Positions 11,067-20,300 of a stretch of 64,000 nucleotides of DNA are shown here, in pieces. Within the stretch, counting starts at the first letter, position 1. The number at the start of each line of letters is the position of its first letter. This stretch comes from Caenorhabditis remanei (Eukaryota; Nematoda; Chromadorea; Rhabditida; Rhabditidae): assembly GCF_010183535.1 (NCBI RefSeq), contig NC_071332.1, forward strand, positions 1,178,001 to 1,242,000, in the 5' to 3' direction. A program made the position numbers and the translations under genes. The notes below the pieces were generated by a model. That model was not told the origin of the DNA. It saw nothing but the letters and a program-made list of their open reading frames with translations, and made no database searches.

Positions 11067-12014
11067 GGATAATTATTGATTCAATGTTCGCTAGAGCGCA
11101 CTTTCAAACTCCTGGGGAAAAAGACGGAGTCAAGCACGCTAATTGGTTAATTAGTCGCGAGGTTTTCTTCCCCATTTATTTTTTATTGTAATTTGAATTT
11201 TACCTTTTCTCAAATCTACAATAGAATAAATGAACTTGTGAACGAGAATTTTTTGATTACTGTACCTACAGCAGTCCTACTGTAGTCCTACTGTAGCCAA
11301 ATCGATATTTTCAGACAAAAATATATGATTGCAAAGCTGAAAACATGTGAAATCTGAACCCGTGATTTATATTTTTGTCCGGTTCAAATGAGTCAAGTTA
11401 CACGACTTTTAATCCCGACATCGTTAATTGATCTCCAATTCAAAGACATGCAATTTGGTTAATTTTTTCACCTTGAAAATAAATATTTCTAGACAAATTT
11501 TATAGGAACTGAAAGCTGAAGCTATAAGTATTCTGAATCTGTATTTTGAATTTCCGTCAGATTCGAATGGACCGAGTTAAGCGGCTTTTAGTTAAGACGA
11601 CACCAGTTGGGCAGGCTCTGAAAATTCAAATGCATGCATTTCTTCCCCTGAAAATGAATGTTTTCAGACAAATGTTATATGAACAGAAAGCAGAAAACAT
11701 AAGGATTCTGAATCTATTTTCAGATATTTTCTAGGATAAAAACGAGTCGAGTTACCCCCGCTTCTAGTCCACCCTATTCTCAAACCCTCGTATCTCGGCT
11801 AATTTTGACCATGGATAAAATCAGAAAACAGATTCAGAATTCTCACGTCTTCAGCTTTCCAGGCATATAACATTTCTTATAAGCATTTTTGATTCAAGAT
11901 GGTGGAAATTGATTAAAAGTTCTCTCAATTTATTTCTACAATGCCACTCAAAAAGAGTTATCGGGTCAAAAATGATGTACGTTGTGCGTTGATGTTCCAC
12001 CTCCTCCTCCTTTT
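11067..12014. other. 3' region of the 10.6-kb gene plus family E repeats
   Basis: A polyadenylation signal AATAAA lies at 11225-11230. From about 11300 to 11870 there are repeated family E units: 'aaagctgaa..(t)aaggattctgaatctgtttt..gagttacacgactttt' in both orientations (AAAGCTGAAGCT near 11512, GATTCAGAATTCTCACGTCTTCAGCTTTCC near 11833). No exon is supported. Confidence 0.5.
11225..11230 (+). other. Polyadenylation signal AATAAA
   Basis: A canonical hexamer 159 nt after the stop of the 140-aa gene, with T-rich sequence on both sides. Confidence 0.5.
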
Positions 12015-12281
12015 CTACTTCTTCATAAAAATGAGACTCCGCCCAATTCCCTTCAGATACTCTTTGATTCCTCCGTTTCCTCCCTTCTCATCTTCCTCCA
12101 TATCAATCGCCGAGAATTCTGAGCCGGCAGTGGATCTCGAACCTTTTGATCTATCGTGCTCATCATCGTCCAGAATAATCAATGTCCCATCTTGTCTCAC
12201 ATTTTTCGCAGCTAACAGACACCAGATACCACAGAGAAGCGAGATGAGGAGGGCCATGATGCTGATGAGAATTAGGAACCA
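12015..12281 (-). CDS. Unrecognised small single-pass membrane protein
   Basis: On the minus strand the acceptor TTATTCCAG precedes 12281, and the frame runs to TAG at 12015-12017. The exon starts WFLILISIMALLISLLCGIW, a strong membrane segment of about 25 residues. An acidic and then basic hydrophilic tail follows (ILDDDEHD, DMEEDEKGG, SLIFMKK at the end). Two readings are possible. Either it is the last exon of a larger gene whose upstream exons I cannot find in the repeat to its right, or the acceptor receives a spliced leader and translation begins at the ATG at 12257, giving an 80-aa protein that starts directly in the membrane segment. It lies just inside the right arm of the long inverted repeat and converges with the 10.6-kb gene. 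No function can be given. Confidence 0.45.
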   Translation of the reverse strand, partial: WFLILISIMALLISLLCGIWCLLAAKNVRQDGTLIILDDDEHDRSKGSRSTAGSEFSAIDMEEDEKGGNGGIKEYLKGIGRSLIFMKK

Positions 12282-12304
12282 CTGGAATAATGAGAGTATA
12301 TCTT

Positions 12305-13345
12305 GAGATGTAAAAGAGCTATCGGAAAAGTGTCAATTACAAAAATGATCTACATAAAATTTTACACATTTTGTTAGTTGACAACTTTTTAGTAGAATTT
12401 TTGGGTTCTGAGATATTGGCGTTGGAAGTTAGAGGGCACCTCGAAATGAGAGAGTGCAGAGAAGCGAGAACTTTAAAGGCGCGTATCTCAAAACTTAGAA
12501 CAGATATCAAGAAAGTGTCAACTAAGGAAATGTGTAGAATTTCAAGGCAATTATTTTGAGGTAAACAAAATTCTAGTGGCTTTCTTGGATGTCGAGATAT
12601 AAGCACTGGAAGATAAGTAGCTGAAACGTGGGACTTTGAGGGCGCATATCTCGAGAACTAGAGATGCTACCAAAAAATAGTTTACTATGAAAATAATTAT
12701 CTTGAAATTCTACACATTTTCTTAGTTGACACTTTCTTGATGTCTCTTCTAAGTTTTGAGATATGCGCCTTTAAATTGTATTGCTTCTCTGCGCTCTCTT
12801 CCTCTATCTCGTTTCAGCTACCTTTCTTTCAGAGCTTATATCTCAAAATCCAAGAATGGTACCAGAATTTTGAAAAGTACTAAAATGATCTACTTGAAAT
12901 TTTGCACATTTTACTAGTTGACAACTTTTCAGTAGCATGTTTGGGTTCTGAGATACGCGCCTTCAAACTTTCTAGCTTCTCTGCGCCCTCCCACTCTATC
13001 TCGTTTCAGCAACCTATCTTCCAGCGCTTATATCTCAAAACCCTTTGCACCTACTAAAATTTTATCAACTACAAAAATGTAGCTCTAGACTTTTTCTATC
13101 TGTTCACACTACCCAAAATGCATCTAGACCCCGTTACGCACCGTCTCCGTCTCCTTGAAGTTTCGAATCACAATAATGACATGATTGAAAGTTTCCGCCG
13201 TGGTGCTTTCAATTCTCGCAGAAACAGTGGTCCCTTTTGGTGCCATTCTTCCAAACTATTCGAGCCACGAAGAGAGTATTACGATTGACTTTTTATGGAG
13301 TGAAAATCGTAAAATAATTGGGGAATTTCACAAAAAGAGGCAAAA
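12305..13345. repeat. Right arm of the long inverted repeat
   Basis: Inverted partner of 8985-9845. Landmarks are GTCAACTACAAAAATGTAGCTCTAGACT (near 13065-13090), TGTTCACACTACCCAAAATGCATCTAGACC (13101-13130) and GGTGCCATTCTTCCAAACTATTCGAG (13238-13263). It is about 180 bp longer than the left arm, mainly through one extra family A sub-unit. Its right border drifts out of similarity after GGGGAATTTCACAAAAAGAG (about 13320-13339). Confidence 0.8.
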
Positions 13346-13399
13346 TGTTTTTTTTTTTAACTGTGTTTTGAGGTTTTGAGGACTTTAGGGTGTCACGCT

Positions 13400-13530
13400 A
13401 AAAGTGAGCTCTACTAAAACCAATGTAACTCGGTTAGTTTTCATCCTAGAAAAAATCTGAAACCAGATTCAGAATCCTCACGTCTTCAGCTTTCCAACCA
13501 TATAAAAATTTTCAAACAAATTTTGATTTT
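13400..13530. repeat. Family E unit upstream of the V-ATPase gene
   Basis: CAGATTCAGAATCCTCACGTCTTCAGCTTTCCAACCATATAAAAATTTT near 13462-13510 is the same motif as in 11.8, 55.7, 60-60.9 and 62.2-62.9 kb. It lies within 150 nt of the V-ATPase subunit F start codon. Confidence 0.6.
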
Positions 13531-13657
13531 AAGAGGTGAAATTTGAGCTCAAAGTTGGCCATGACCCCGGCCCTGGGTGACGTGGAATTCTACATTTTTC
13601 CAATTCTTTTTTTCCAATAAACCCCCAAAATCGTCTAGAATATTCCATTTTCCAAAA

Positions 13658-15378
13658 ATGAGCACCGAGGTGAGAGGAAAGCTAGTAGCAGTCATTGGCG
13701 ACCAGGATTCCGTCGTTGGATTTCTAATGGGAGGAATTGGGGAGGTGAATGCGGTAAGTGCGCTCCACTGCAAATGAGTCCCATGGAGCACGAATGCAAC
13801 TTTCAGGCCCGTCAATCCAATTTCTATATCGTCGAGAAGCACACAATTGATAAGGAGATCGAGTCAGCGTTCAGAGCGTTTTGTACTCGAGACGACATTG
13901 CGATCATTCTTATAAATCAGCATGTCGCTGAACGAATTCGGCAGGTGGTGAGTTTTTTCATGATTTTTTTTGGAATTTTTAAGATAAATCATCTAGAAAC
14001 AGTCGATTTTCCGAAAAATTGTGAAAAGTCTAGAAAAATCTACCAAATTTCACTTTTTTCAAAAAAAATTCCCACTTGTCCACGAGGAGTACACGGATAA
14101 ATTTCTTAATTTTCAGGATTTCGATCAATTTTTTTCGAATTTTCACGATAAATCATCTAGAAACACTCAACTTGCCGGAAAATTGAGAAAAGTCTAGAAA
14201 AATCTACCAAAATTCACATTTTTCAAAAAAAATTCCCTCTTGTCCACGAGGAGTACACGGCTAAATTTCTTAATTTTCAGAATTTCGATCGAATTTTCTC
14301 GAATTTTCACGATAAATCATCTAGAAACCATCAATTTGACAGAAATTCGTGATTGTCGGCGGAGCGCGATTGCGGAGAACGAAAATTTAAATTTTTCAAA
14401 AATTTTTCAAAACATTTTTCAGGTCGACGATCACGCGCAGAAGCCTCAAACGAGCGTGGCTGTTCTGGAGATTCCGTCGAAAGAGGCGCCGTATGATCCG
14501 TCGAAAGTGAGAAGGGGGCGGGGCTTGGAAAACAATTTCAGATTTTTGAAACGTTTATCAGCGCGTCACACTTCTTACAACCGCGCTCTACCGAAATCAG
14601 AAAAAAAATATTGTGCGAAATTGAGAGAATCAGAGAAAAAGAGACATTTTTCAATGGTATTTCGGTAGAGCGCGGTTGTAAGAAGTGTGCCGTGCTAAAA
14701 GATTTTTATGCTGAAATTTTTAAATTTTGAAGAAATTTTTCAACTAAAAAATCGAAAATTCTTGTGAAAACTAGGCTTTTATGCTGAAATTTCGGATTTT
14801 TTTGGAATTTTTTAGCTAAAAATCCAAAATTCTAGAAAAATACGAGATTTCTATTGTCAAAACAAACTTTCTTGACATTCGGTGTTTGCGGACCTAAGTT
14901 CCCGCGCTCAAAATATGCCACGCCCTCTTTCCGTTGTCTCGGCTATGATATTAGTCGAACTCCCCGATCTTTTCTGAATATATAACCGAGACAACGGAAA
15001 GAGGGCGTGGCTTATTTTGACCGCGGGAACTTAGGTCCGCAAACACCGAATGTCAAGAAAGTTTGTTTTGACAATAGCTAACATTAAAAAAAAATCTGAA
15101 ATTCCAACATGAAAATGTAAATAGTTTTTACAAGAAAATTTCGATTTTTTAGCTGAAAATTTTTCAACGAAACTGAAATTTCAGCATATAAAAATCTAGT
15201 TTTCACAAGAATTTGCAATTTTTTAAAATACCTGAAAATGTTTCCGAAAAATCCAAATTTTTTTTAAAAAACTAGATTTTTTTGCTGAAATTTGCTGAAA
15301 ATCTCTCAAATTTTCTCATTTCAGGACAGCATTCTCAACCGTGCTCGCGGCCTCTACAATCCAGAAGATTTCCGTTAA
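13658..15378 (+). CDS. vha-9: V-type H+-ATPase subunit F
   Basis: Exons are 13658-13753, 13807-13947, 14423-14506 and 15325-15378, all in phase 0, giving 124 residues, the usual subunit F length. Subunit F is a small V1-sector protein next to subunit D in the central rotor stalk and couples ATP hydrolysis to proton pumping. Family signatures are [25 protein letters not shown] (residues 8-32), [19 protein letters not shown] (59-77), [19 protein letters not shown] (91-109) and ARGLYNPED (112-120). The strongly conserved NKNR..PNF region is altered (NAARQSNF), so this could be a diverged paralogue. The gene symbol is by family, not by proven orthology. Introns 2 and 3 are enlarged by repeats, including two perfect-looking hairpins. 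It converges with the LYR-protein gene, with 112 bp between the stop codons. Confidence 0.9.
13948..14422. repeat. Tandemly repeated segment filling V-ATPase F intron 2
   Basis: A unit of about 140-150 bp beginning TCGATCAATTTTTTTCGAATTTTCACGATAAATCATCTAGAAAC and ending TTGTCCACGAGGAGTACACGG occurs about two and a half times (near 13965-14098, 14120-14260, 14285-14340). Each unit contains TTAATTTTCAG, so two decoy acceptors precede the true one at 14422. Confidence 0.7.
14561..14696. repeat. Family B hairpin, copy 1 (V-ATPase F intron 3)
   Basis: CTTCTTACAACCGCGCTCTACCGAAAT is answered by its inverse ATTTCGGTAGAGCGCGGTTGTAAGAAG, around AGAGAATCAGAGAAAAAGAG. Confidence 0.8.
14851..15077. repeat. 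Near-perfect 92-bp-arm palindrome
   Basis: The left arm runs from CTATTGTCAAAACAAACTTTC to CGTTGTCTCGG (about 14851-14942). The right arm (about 14985-15077) is its inverse, with only about two mismatches in the GCTCAAAATATGCC part. The spacer is about 40 bp and AT-rich. This has the form of a young miniature inverted-repeat transposable element inside V-ATPase F intron 3. Confidence 0.85.
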
Positions 15379-15490
15379 AGTGCTCACAAATTGCCACGTG
15401 GAATTCCCTGCTCAAAGTTTTGATAAATTAATAATCAGCGAAAAAAAACGTTTAAAAATAATAAAATTTTCATAAAATACACTTTTTCAA

Positions 15491-15882
15491 TCACAATTTT
15501 TTAACGGATTCTTCGAATTTTTGAGTCGCCGCGGTGATCTCGTCGTCCTTGTCGTAGTATCTGAATATTAGAGATAATTACCATAATTAGGGTTAATTAG
15601 TTAATTACCTTTGCTTCATTGCTCGATATTTTCGAAGCGAATACAACGCTTCGATCTCTTTGACGACGAACTCACCGCGTCCGATGAGTTGTTCGATTTG
15701 CGTCGGGTCCTCCACGTTCTGAAATTAATTGGTCAATTAATTATTTAATTAAATAAACTCACTTTATTCTTAGAAAATGCCAATTTCAAGCGGTCGTGAA
15801 ACCATTTCGAACCGCCCGGGTACTCTTTTCCCATATGGTACAGATTTTTGTACAAGTCGACGACTCGTTTTCTTAGTGACAT
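15491..15882 (-). CDS. ETFRF1/LYRM5-like LYR-motif protein
   Basis: Exons (minus) are 15763-15882, 15609-15718 and 15491-15560, phases 0 then 2, giving 99 residues. The protein starts [22 protein letters not shown], with an LYK version of the LYR motif at residues 10-12. Next come [18 protein letters not shown] (28-45) and [28 protein letters not shown] (52-79), which is very close to the LYRM5 signature. In mammals ETFRF1 is a mitochondrial matrix protein that binds electron-transfer flavoprotein and displaces its FAD. The role here is inferred from the family. TTTTTTCTAG lies two bases before the ATG, a trans-splice-like acceptor. It lies 401 bp downstream of the eRF3 stop on the same strand, so co-transcription is possible but not shown. 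It has about 12 extra C-terminal residues relative to the mammalian protein as I remember it. Confidence 0.9.
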
Positions 15883-16283
15883 TTCTAGAAAAAAATTGTT
15901 TTTTCTAAAAATGTTTTTTTCGAGTAGATATAAGTTTATAGGTGGGAATTTCCTAAATGATACAATAAAACATTAACAAACAGTGACATCCCATTCATAA
16001 TAGTGAAAATAGAAGAATGATCCAAGGTCATTCTAATAAATAAAGAGAAAACAAGAATAGATTTCAAATACAATGAAAAGAATTAGAAGAAATAGAATAG
16101 GAAAAAATATATTTCTATCAGAAACAGAAACAGCAGTAATCACACATTTCAGACGGAGGATATAAATGTGAGAAGACGAAATGGAGAGACAGAGAGAAAG
16201 AGAGGAAAATGGGAAAAACAACCGGCTGGAATCAAAACAGAGAGAAAATTACTGGAAAAAAGATGAAAACTAATTATTTAGAT

Positions 16284-16758
16284 TTACTCAATAACTTTGA
16301 GCACTTTTCCGATGGCGATCGTTTTTCCTTCGTCTCTCAAAGTGAATCTTCCAAGGTATGGGTACTCTTTGAATGGCTCGAGAACGAATGCTTCGACACT
16401 TTCTAGTCGCATGATGCATTTCTCGTCTTGTTTCACGAATTTCGCACGCTTCTTCTCGCCGGTTTTCTTGTCGATTGTGGCGATGACCCCCTGGAAATGT
16501 TTCATTTTTTCATTAAGAAAGCTCTCACTCAGTAGGGAAGGACATGGAGTTATAGGACGTGACCGATATCATTGGCAAGCTGAGAAAACGCTGATTTCGA
16601 ATATATATTCAGTTGTTGCTCTCGATGCATGGTAGTCGAGAAAAATGGGTCAAAATCTGAAAAATAACGCAAAAAAAGTGTTTTAAAAGTTAAAAATTTG
16701 TCATTTTTCAGATTTTTGACTCCATTTTTCTTGAATACCAGGCCTCATGGGCGAAAAC

Positions 16759-16789
<31 letters not shown>

Positions 16790-19321
16790 GGAATCAGCGG
16801 GTTCTCAGCTTTTCAATGATATAGGTTACGTCCCATAACTCCAAACTGATTCCATGACAGCCTAAAAAACCCGATTTTCCACTCAAGAAGTGTCCAAAAT
16901 CCGTATATTTCAGCCGAAAAATACGTCAAAAAGCATTTTTCATTTTAAAAATCGGATTTTCAGATCAAAAACCCGATTTCGAGCTGAAAAACGGCGAAAA
17001 ATTGGGATTTTTGAGACTCTTCAGTCCAAAAATCTGATTTTCCAGTCAAACAGTGTTCAAAATCCGTATTTTTCAACTGAAAAATACATCAAAAACGGAT
17101 TTTCTGCCCAACAAACCCGAATTCAAGCTGAAAAACGGCGAAAAATTGGGATTTTTGAGCGCAAAAACCTGAGTTTCCAGTCAAAAACTGTCTAAAATCG
17201 GGAATTTTTTCGATTAGTCAGTTACTGACCCTCACTGTAACCTCCTCAACAGCGGATTGAATATGAAGTACACACGAATAACCGGAAGCAATGATAGACT
17301 TGTGCTCCAACACAAGAACCTCCGCATCGAAAACTCTTCCAGTCTTCGCCAACGAATCAGGCGAACAAATGATGAATCCGGCTTGCAGCTCGCTCTCCTC
17401 AATTCCCTTCAGCTTGAACTTAATATTATCTCCAGCAACGACACGCTCTGTTTCAACATCATCCGCCCAGATTTGAAGCACTTGAACTGGATGCTTGTTG
17501 GGCATCACAACGAGTGTATCTCCTTTCTGGACACATCCGGACTCCATTTTTCCGATGATAACTGTTCCCATTTCAGAGTATTTCTCACAGACAATGCATC
17601 GAACTGGTCCGTTGAAATCACGCTTGTAGGATGGGAGAAGAACATCGATGAACTCTATGAAGCATGGACCTGTATACCAGGAACCATCGGACGCTGATGG
17701 CCGATCCTTGATGAAAGATCCGGTAAGACCGGAGCATGGAATATAGGTCAAATCAGTTTTCGGGTTGAATCCGAGTTTTCTGAGGTATGGTGTTAGTTTT
17801 CCTTCGATCTCTTTGAATCGTTCCTCCTCCCACTTGACAGTCGGGTCGTCCATTTTGTTGACGAGGATCACTAGATGCTTGACACCGGCGGTTTTTACGA
17901 GCATAGAGTGCTCACGGGTTTGACCTCCACGGTCGAATCCGGTCTCGAATTCTCCACGACGAGCGGAGATTACCTGGAAATTGGATTTTGTTGAATATTC
18001 ATTGAAATTGGTGGAAAACAAGGCCGCCGCGTAACTCGCTTTAAACTCAAGCTTATGCGCTGAAAAATATACCGAAATGTAGATCTCAGCGAGTTCTATG
18101 TCTCTGATATGATACGGGACGGATGGCAGATTGTGAATGCACCACGGGGGGCCGGGCTAGAATGGCCTCTTGCCTGAAAATATCGATTTTCTACTTTTAA
18201 ATCTGATTTCACCAAGGAAATCCCAGTTTTCTCACTAAAATAGTCGATTTTCACTAAATTTTCGATCAAAAGCGAGCCTGAAATCTCATATTTTTCAAGA
18301 AAAATCGGATTTTCCGGATGAAAATTGGCGGAAATTCAGTGAAAATGACCGAAAATCGACATTTCCAGCGAAAAATAAGAGATCTCAGGTTCGAATTGAT
18401 CAGAAATTCAGTGAAAATCGACAATGAGAAAGCTGGGATTTTCCGGGTGAAATCAGATTCAAAAGTGGAAAATCGATATTTTTTGACAAAAAGCCATTCT
18501 AGCCCGATCCGCGGTACATTAACGATCCGCTATCCGGCCAGTAGTAGGTCACAGACATAGAACTCGCTGAGATCTACATTTTGGTATATTTTTCAGCTCA
18601 TAATATTGAGTTTCAAGAGAGTTACGGGCCGGTCCGTTTCGGTCCGGTTTGCGAAATTGTTACTGACCAAAACGGCCAAATCAGCTTGAGTGGCTCCAGC
18701 GATCATGTTCGGCACAAAAGACTTGTGACCTGGTGCATCAAGAATAGTGAAATGACGTTTCTCCGTTTCGAAATACGCTCTTCCCACTTCTACCGTCTTT
18801 CCCTTCTCTCTTTCCTCATCGTTTGTGTCCATACACCACGACAGATACCAACTCTCACGTCCCTTCTCCTTGGCTTCTCTCTCGTACTTTTCCAGTGTCC
18901 GCTTATCAACCATTCCAGTCAGGAACATGAGTTGTCCACCGATTGTCGATTTGCCGGCGTCGACGTGTCCGACGAACACGATATTGATGTGCTCTTTGTG
19001 GGTTCCGTCCTCAACGTAGACAGTTCGTTGGAACTTTTTGGCGAGTGGCGCGATCACATCTTCTTCGGGTGTTGGCTCCTTTTTCTGTGGGGCTGCTGCT
19101 GCTTCTAGAGCCGGAGCTTCTGGAGCCGAAGCCGCTTCCTCAATTGGCGCGGGTGGAGCTGGTTGCTCCTCTTGTGGAGACGTGTCCGCTTGAGTTTCCC
19201 AGTCCTCTGCTGGCTCGGGAGCTGGCTGAGGTGCTGGCGGTGTGTATGGTTGGCCTGGAACGAAGACGGGCGCGTTAACGTTCGGCACGAATGAGTTGGC
19301 GTTTACGTTCCAGTTCGACAT
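16284..19321 (-). CDS. erfa-3: Eukaryotic release factor 3 (GTPase)
   Basis: Exons (minus) are 18668-19321, 17230-17973 and 16284-16490, all in phase 0, giving 534 residues. eRF3 is the GTPase partner of eRF1 in translation termination in the cytosol. The N-terminus carries two overlapping PAM2-like motifs (NVNANSFVPNVNAPVFVP, residues 5-22), the site that binds poly(A)-binding protein. A Pro/Ala/Glu-rich linker to about residue 90 follows. The GTPase domain shows GHVDAGKST (118-126), DAPGHK (195-200) and NKMD (257-260). Beta-barrel domains 2 and 3 end at LGRFTLRDEGKTIAIGKVLK. The ATG at 19321 is the first in frame, ahead of a 979-bp region shared head-to-head with the USP7 gene. Intron 1 is filled by a family D element starting 15 nt after the donor. 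Intron 2 holds a family F repeat and phased AT-rich repeats. The symbol is from recalled synteny and family. Confidence 0.95.
16520..17200. repeat. Family F hairpin and short tandem repeats in eRF3 intron 2
   Basis: 16520-16860 is an imperfect inverted repeat: CATGGAGTTATAGGACGTGACC, GCTGAGAAAACGCTGATTTCGAATATATATTCAG, then the inverse GGAATCAGCGGGTTCTCAGC..GGTTACGTCCCATAACTCCA, with a (TA)n core near 16756-16785. 16890-17200 repeats 'gtccaaaatccgtatttttcagctgaaaaatacatcaaaaa..ttttca' about three times with a period of roughly 140-150 bp. Confidence 0.7.
18012..18652. repeat. Family D element, copy 2 (eRF3 intron 1)
   Basis: The left end is GGCCGCCGCGTAACTCGC and the right end GAGTTACGGGCCGGTCCG..GGTTTGC. 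CTGAAAAATATACC lies near the left end and GGTATATTTTTCAG near the right. It covers all but about 15 nt (donor side) and 38 nt (acceptor side) of the 694-nt intron, leaving roughly 53 nt. Confidence 0.85.
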
Positions 19322-20300
19322 CCTTTTTGGGAGGTGTTACCGCTGAAAATTCATGGGAAATTGACGGGTTTCAAGGGAAAAACTCAAAAATAGAGATAAA
19401 ACTACTATCGGAGCTTCAAAAATCAGCAAAATTAACGAAAAACACGACTTTATTTGTCAAAATAAGTTAAAAACTTCCCAACCTAAAAAACCAATTTAAA
19501 CCATAATTTTACACCTAAAAACGTAATATTTCGTCACCAGAACGCTAAAAATAATGTCTATTTTAAAATTCCAGCAAAAATTTCAGCTTGAACAGTCCCG
19601 AAACCCATTAAAACAGCGTCCAACTCGTTATGCTGAATTACACAATTTGTGGGCGGAGCCGACAAACGCAACACGCCGCACACAGTTTTCGCAATAGCGC
19701 CGCATGGTTTTTATAACGGCGTTTTTCTCAGTGACACCCACACCGAAGTGTTGTTTTTCATGTTTTTTTTTGAAATAAAAGCGCCAAAATTCTTGCGAAA
19801 CTCCATCGCCGTGTGACGTTTGATCGATTCTAGCATTTTATCAGTAAAAATGCTGCGAAAATTATCAAAAATCACTGGAAAACTTTCATTTTTTGATTTT
19901 TTTTGAAATTTACCCGGTTCGGAAGAGTTTTCACTATTTTTACCGAATTTTCATTGAAATTAAGCTTAAATTTCCTTAATTTTTCCATTAAAACAATGCA
20001 TTTTCATCGGAAATTAATCAATATTACTTCCTCTCATTTCGCTCAGTTTGTTTTCTGCTCCCTCCGCGCCTTGCTGCCTCTTTTCTCACCCCGAAACGTC
20101 ACACTAAAAATAAATTCTCCAATTTTTTGTTTTTGCCTCCTTCCTGATAACGAAATATTCAGAAATTTCAAAATTTCCATTTTTTCAAAAAAAAATCGAT
20201 ATTTGCAGGAAACCAAGACACTGGGTTGTTTTATCATCACTGACTTGTGTTGTCGTGTGAGAGAAAGAAAGAGGCCGTGAGATTAGAATCAGAAAGAGAA
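19322..20300. promoter_or_regulatory. Divergent promoter region between eRF3 and USP7 genes
   Basis: The two start codons face away from each other across 979 bp with no repeat-family copy, in contrast to the gene bodies. Visible features are a GC-richer block near 19640-19730 (GGGCGGAGCCGACAAACGC, ACACGCCGCAC, ATAGCGCCGC) and a pyrimidine tract before CGTCACAC near 20095. A candidate acceptor, TATTTGCAG, lies at 20201-20209 for the USP7 transcript. No specific factor site is claimed. Confidence 0.5.
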
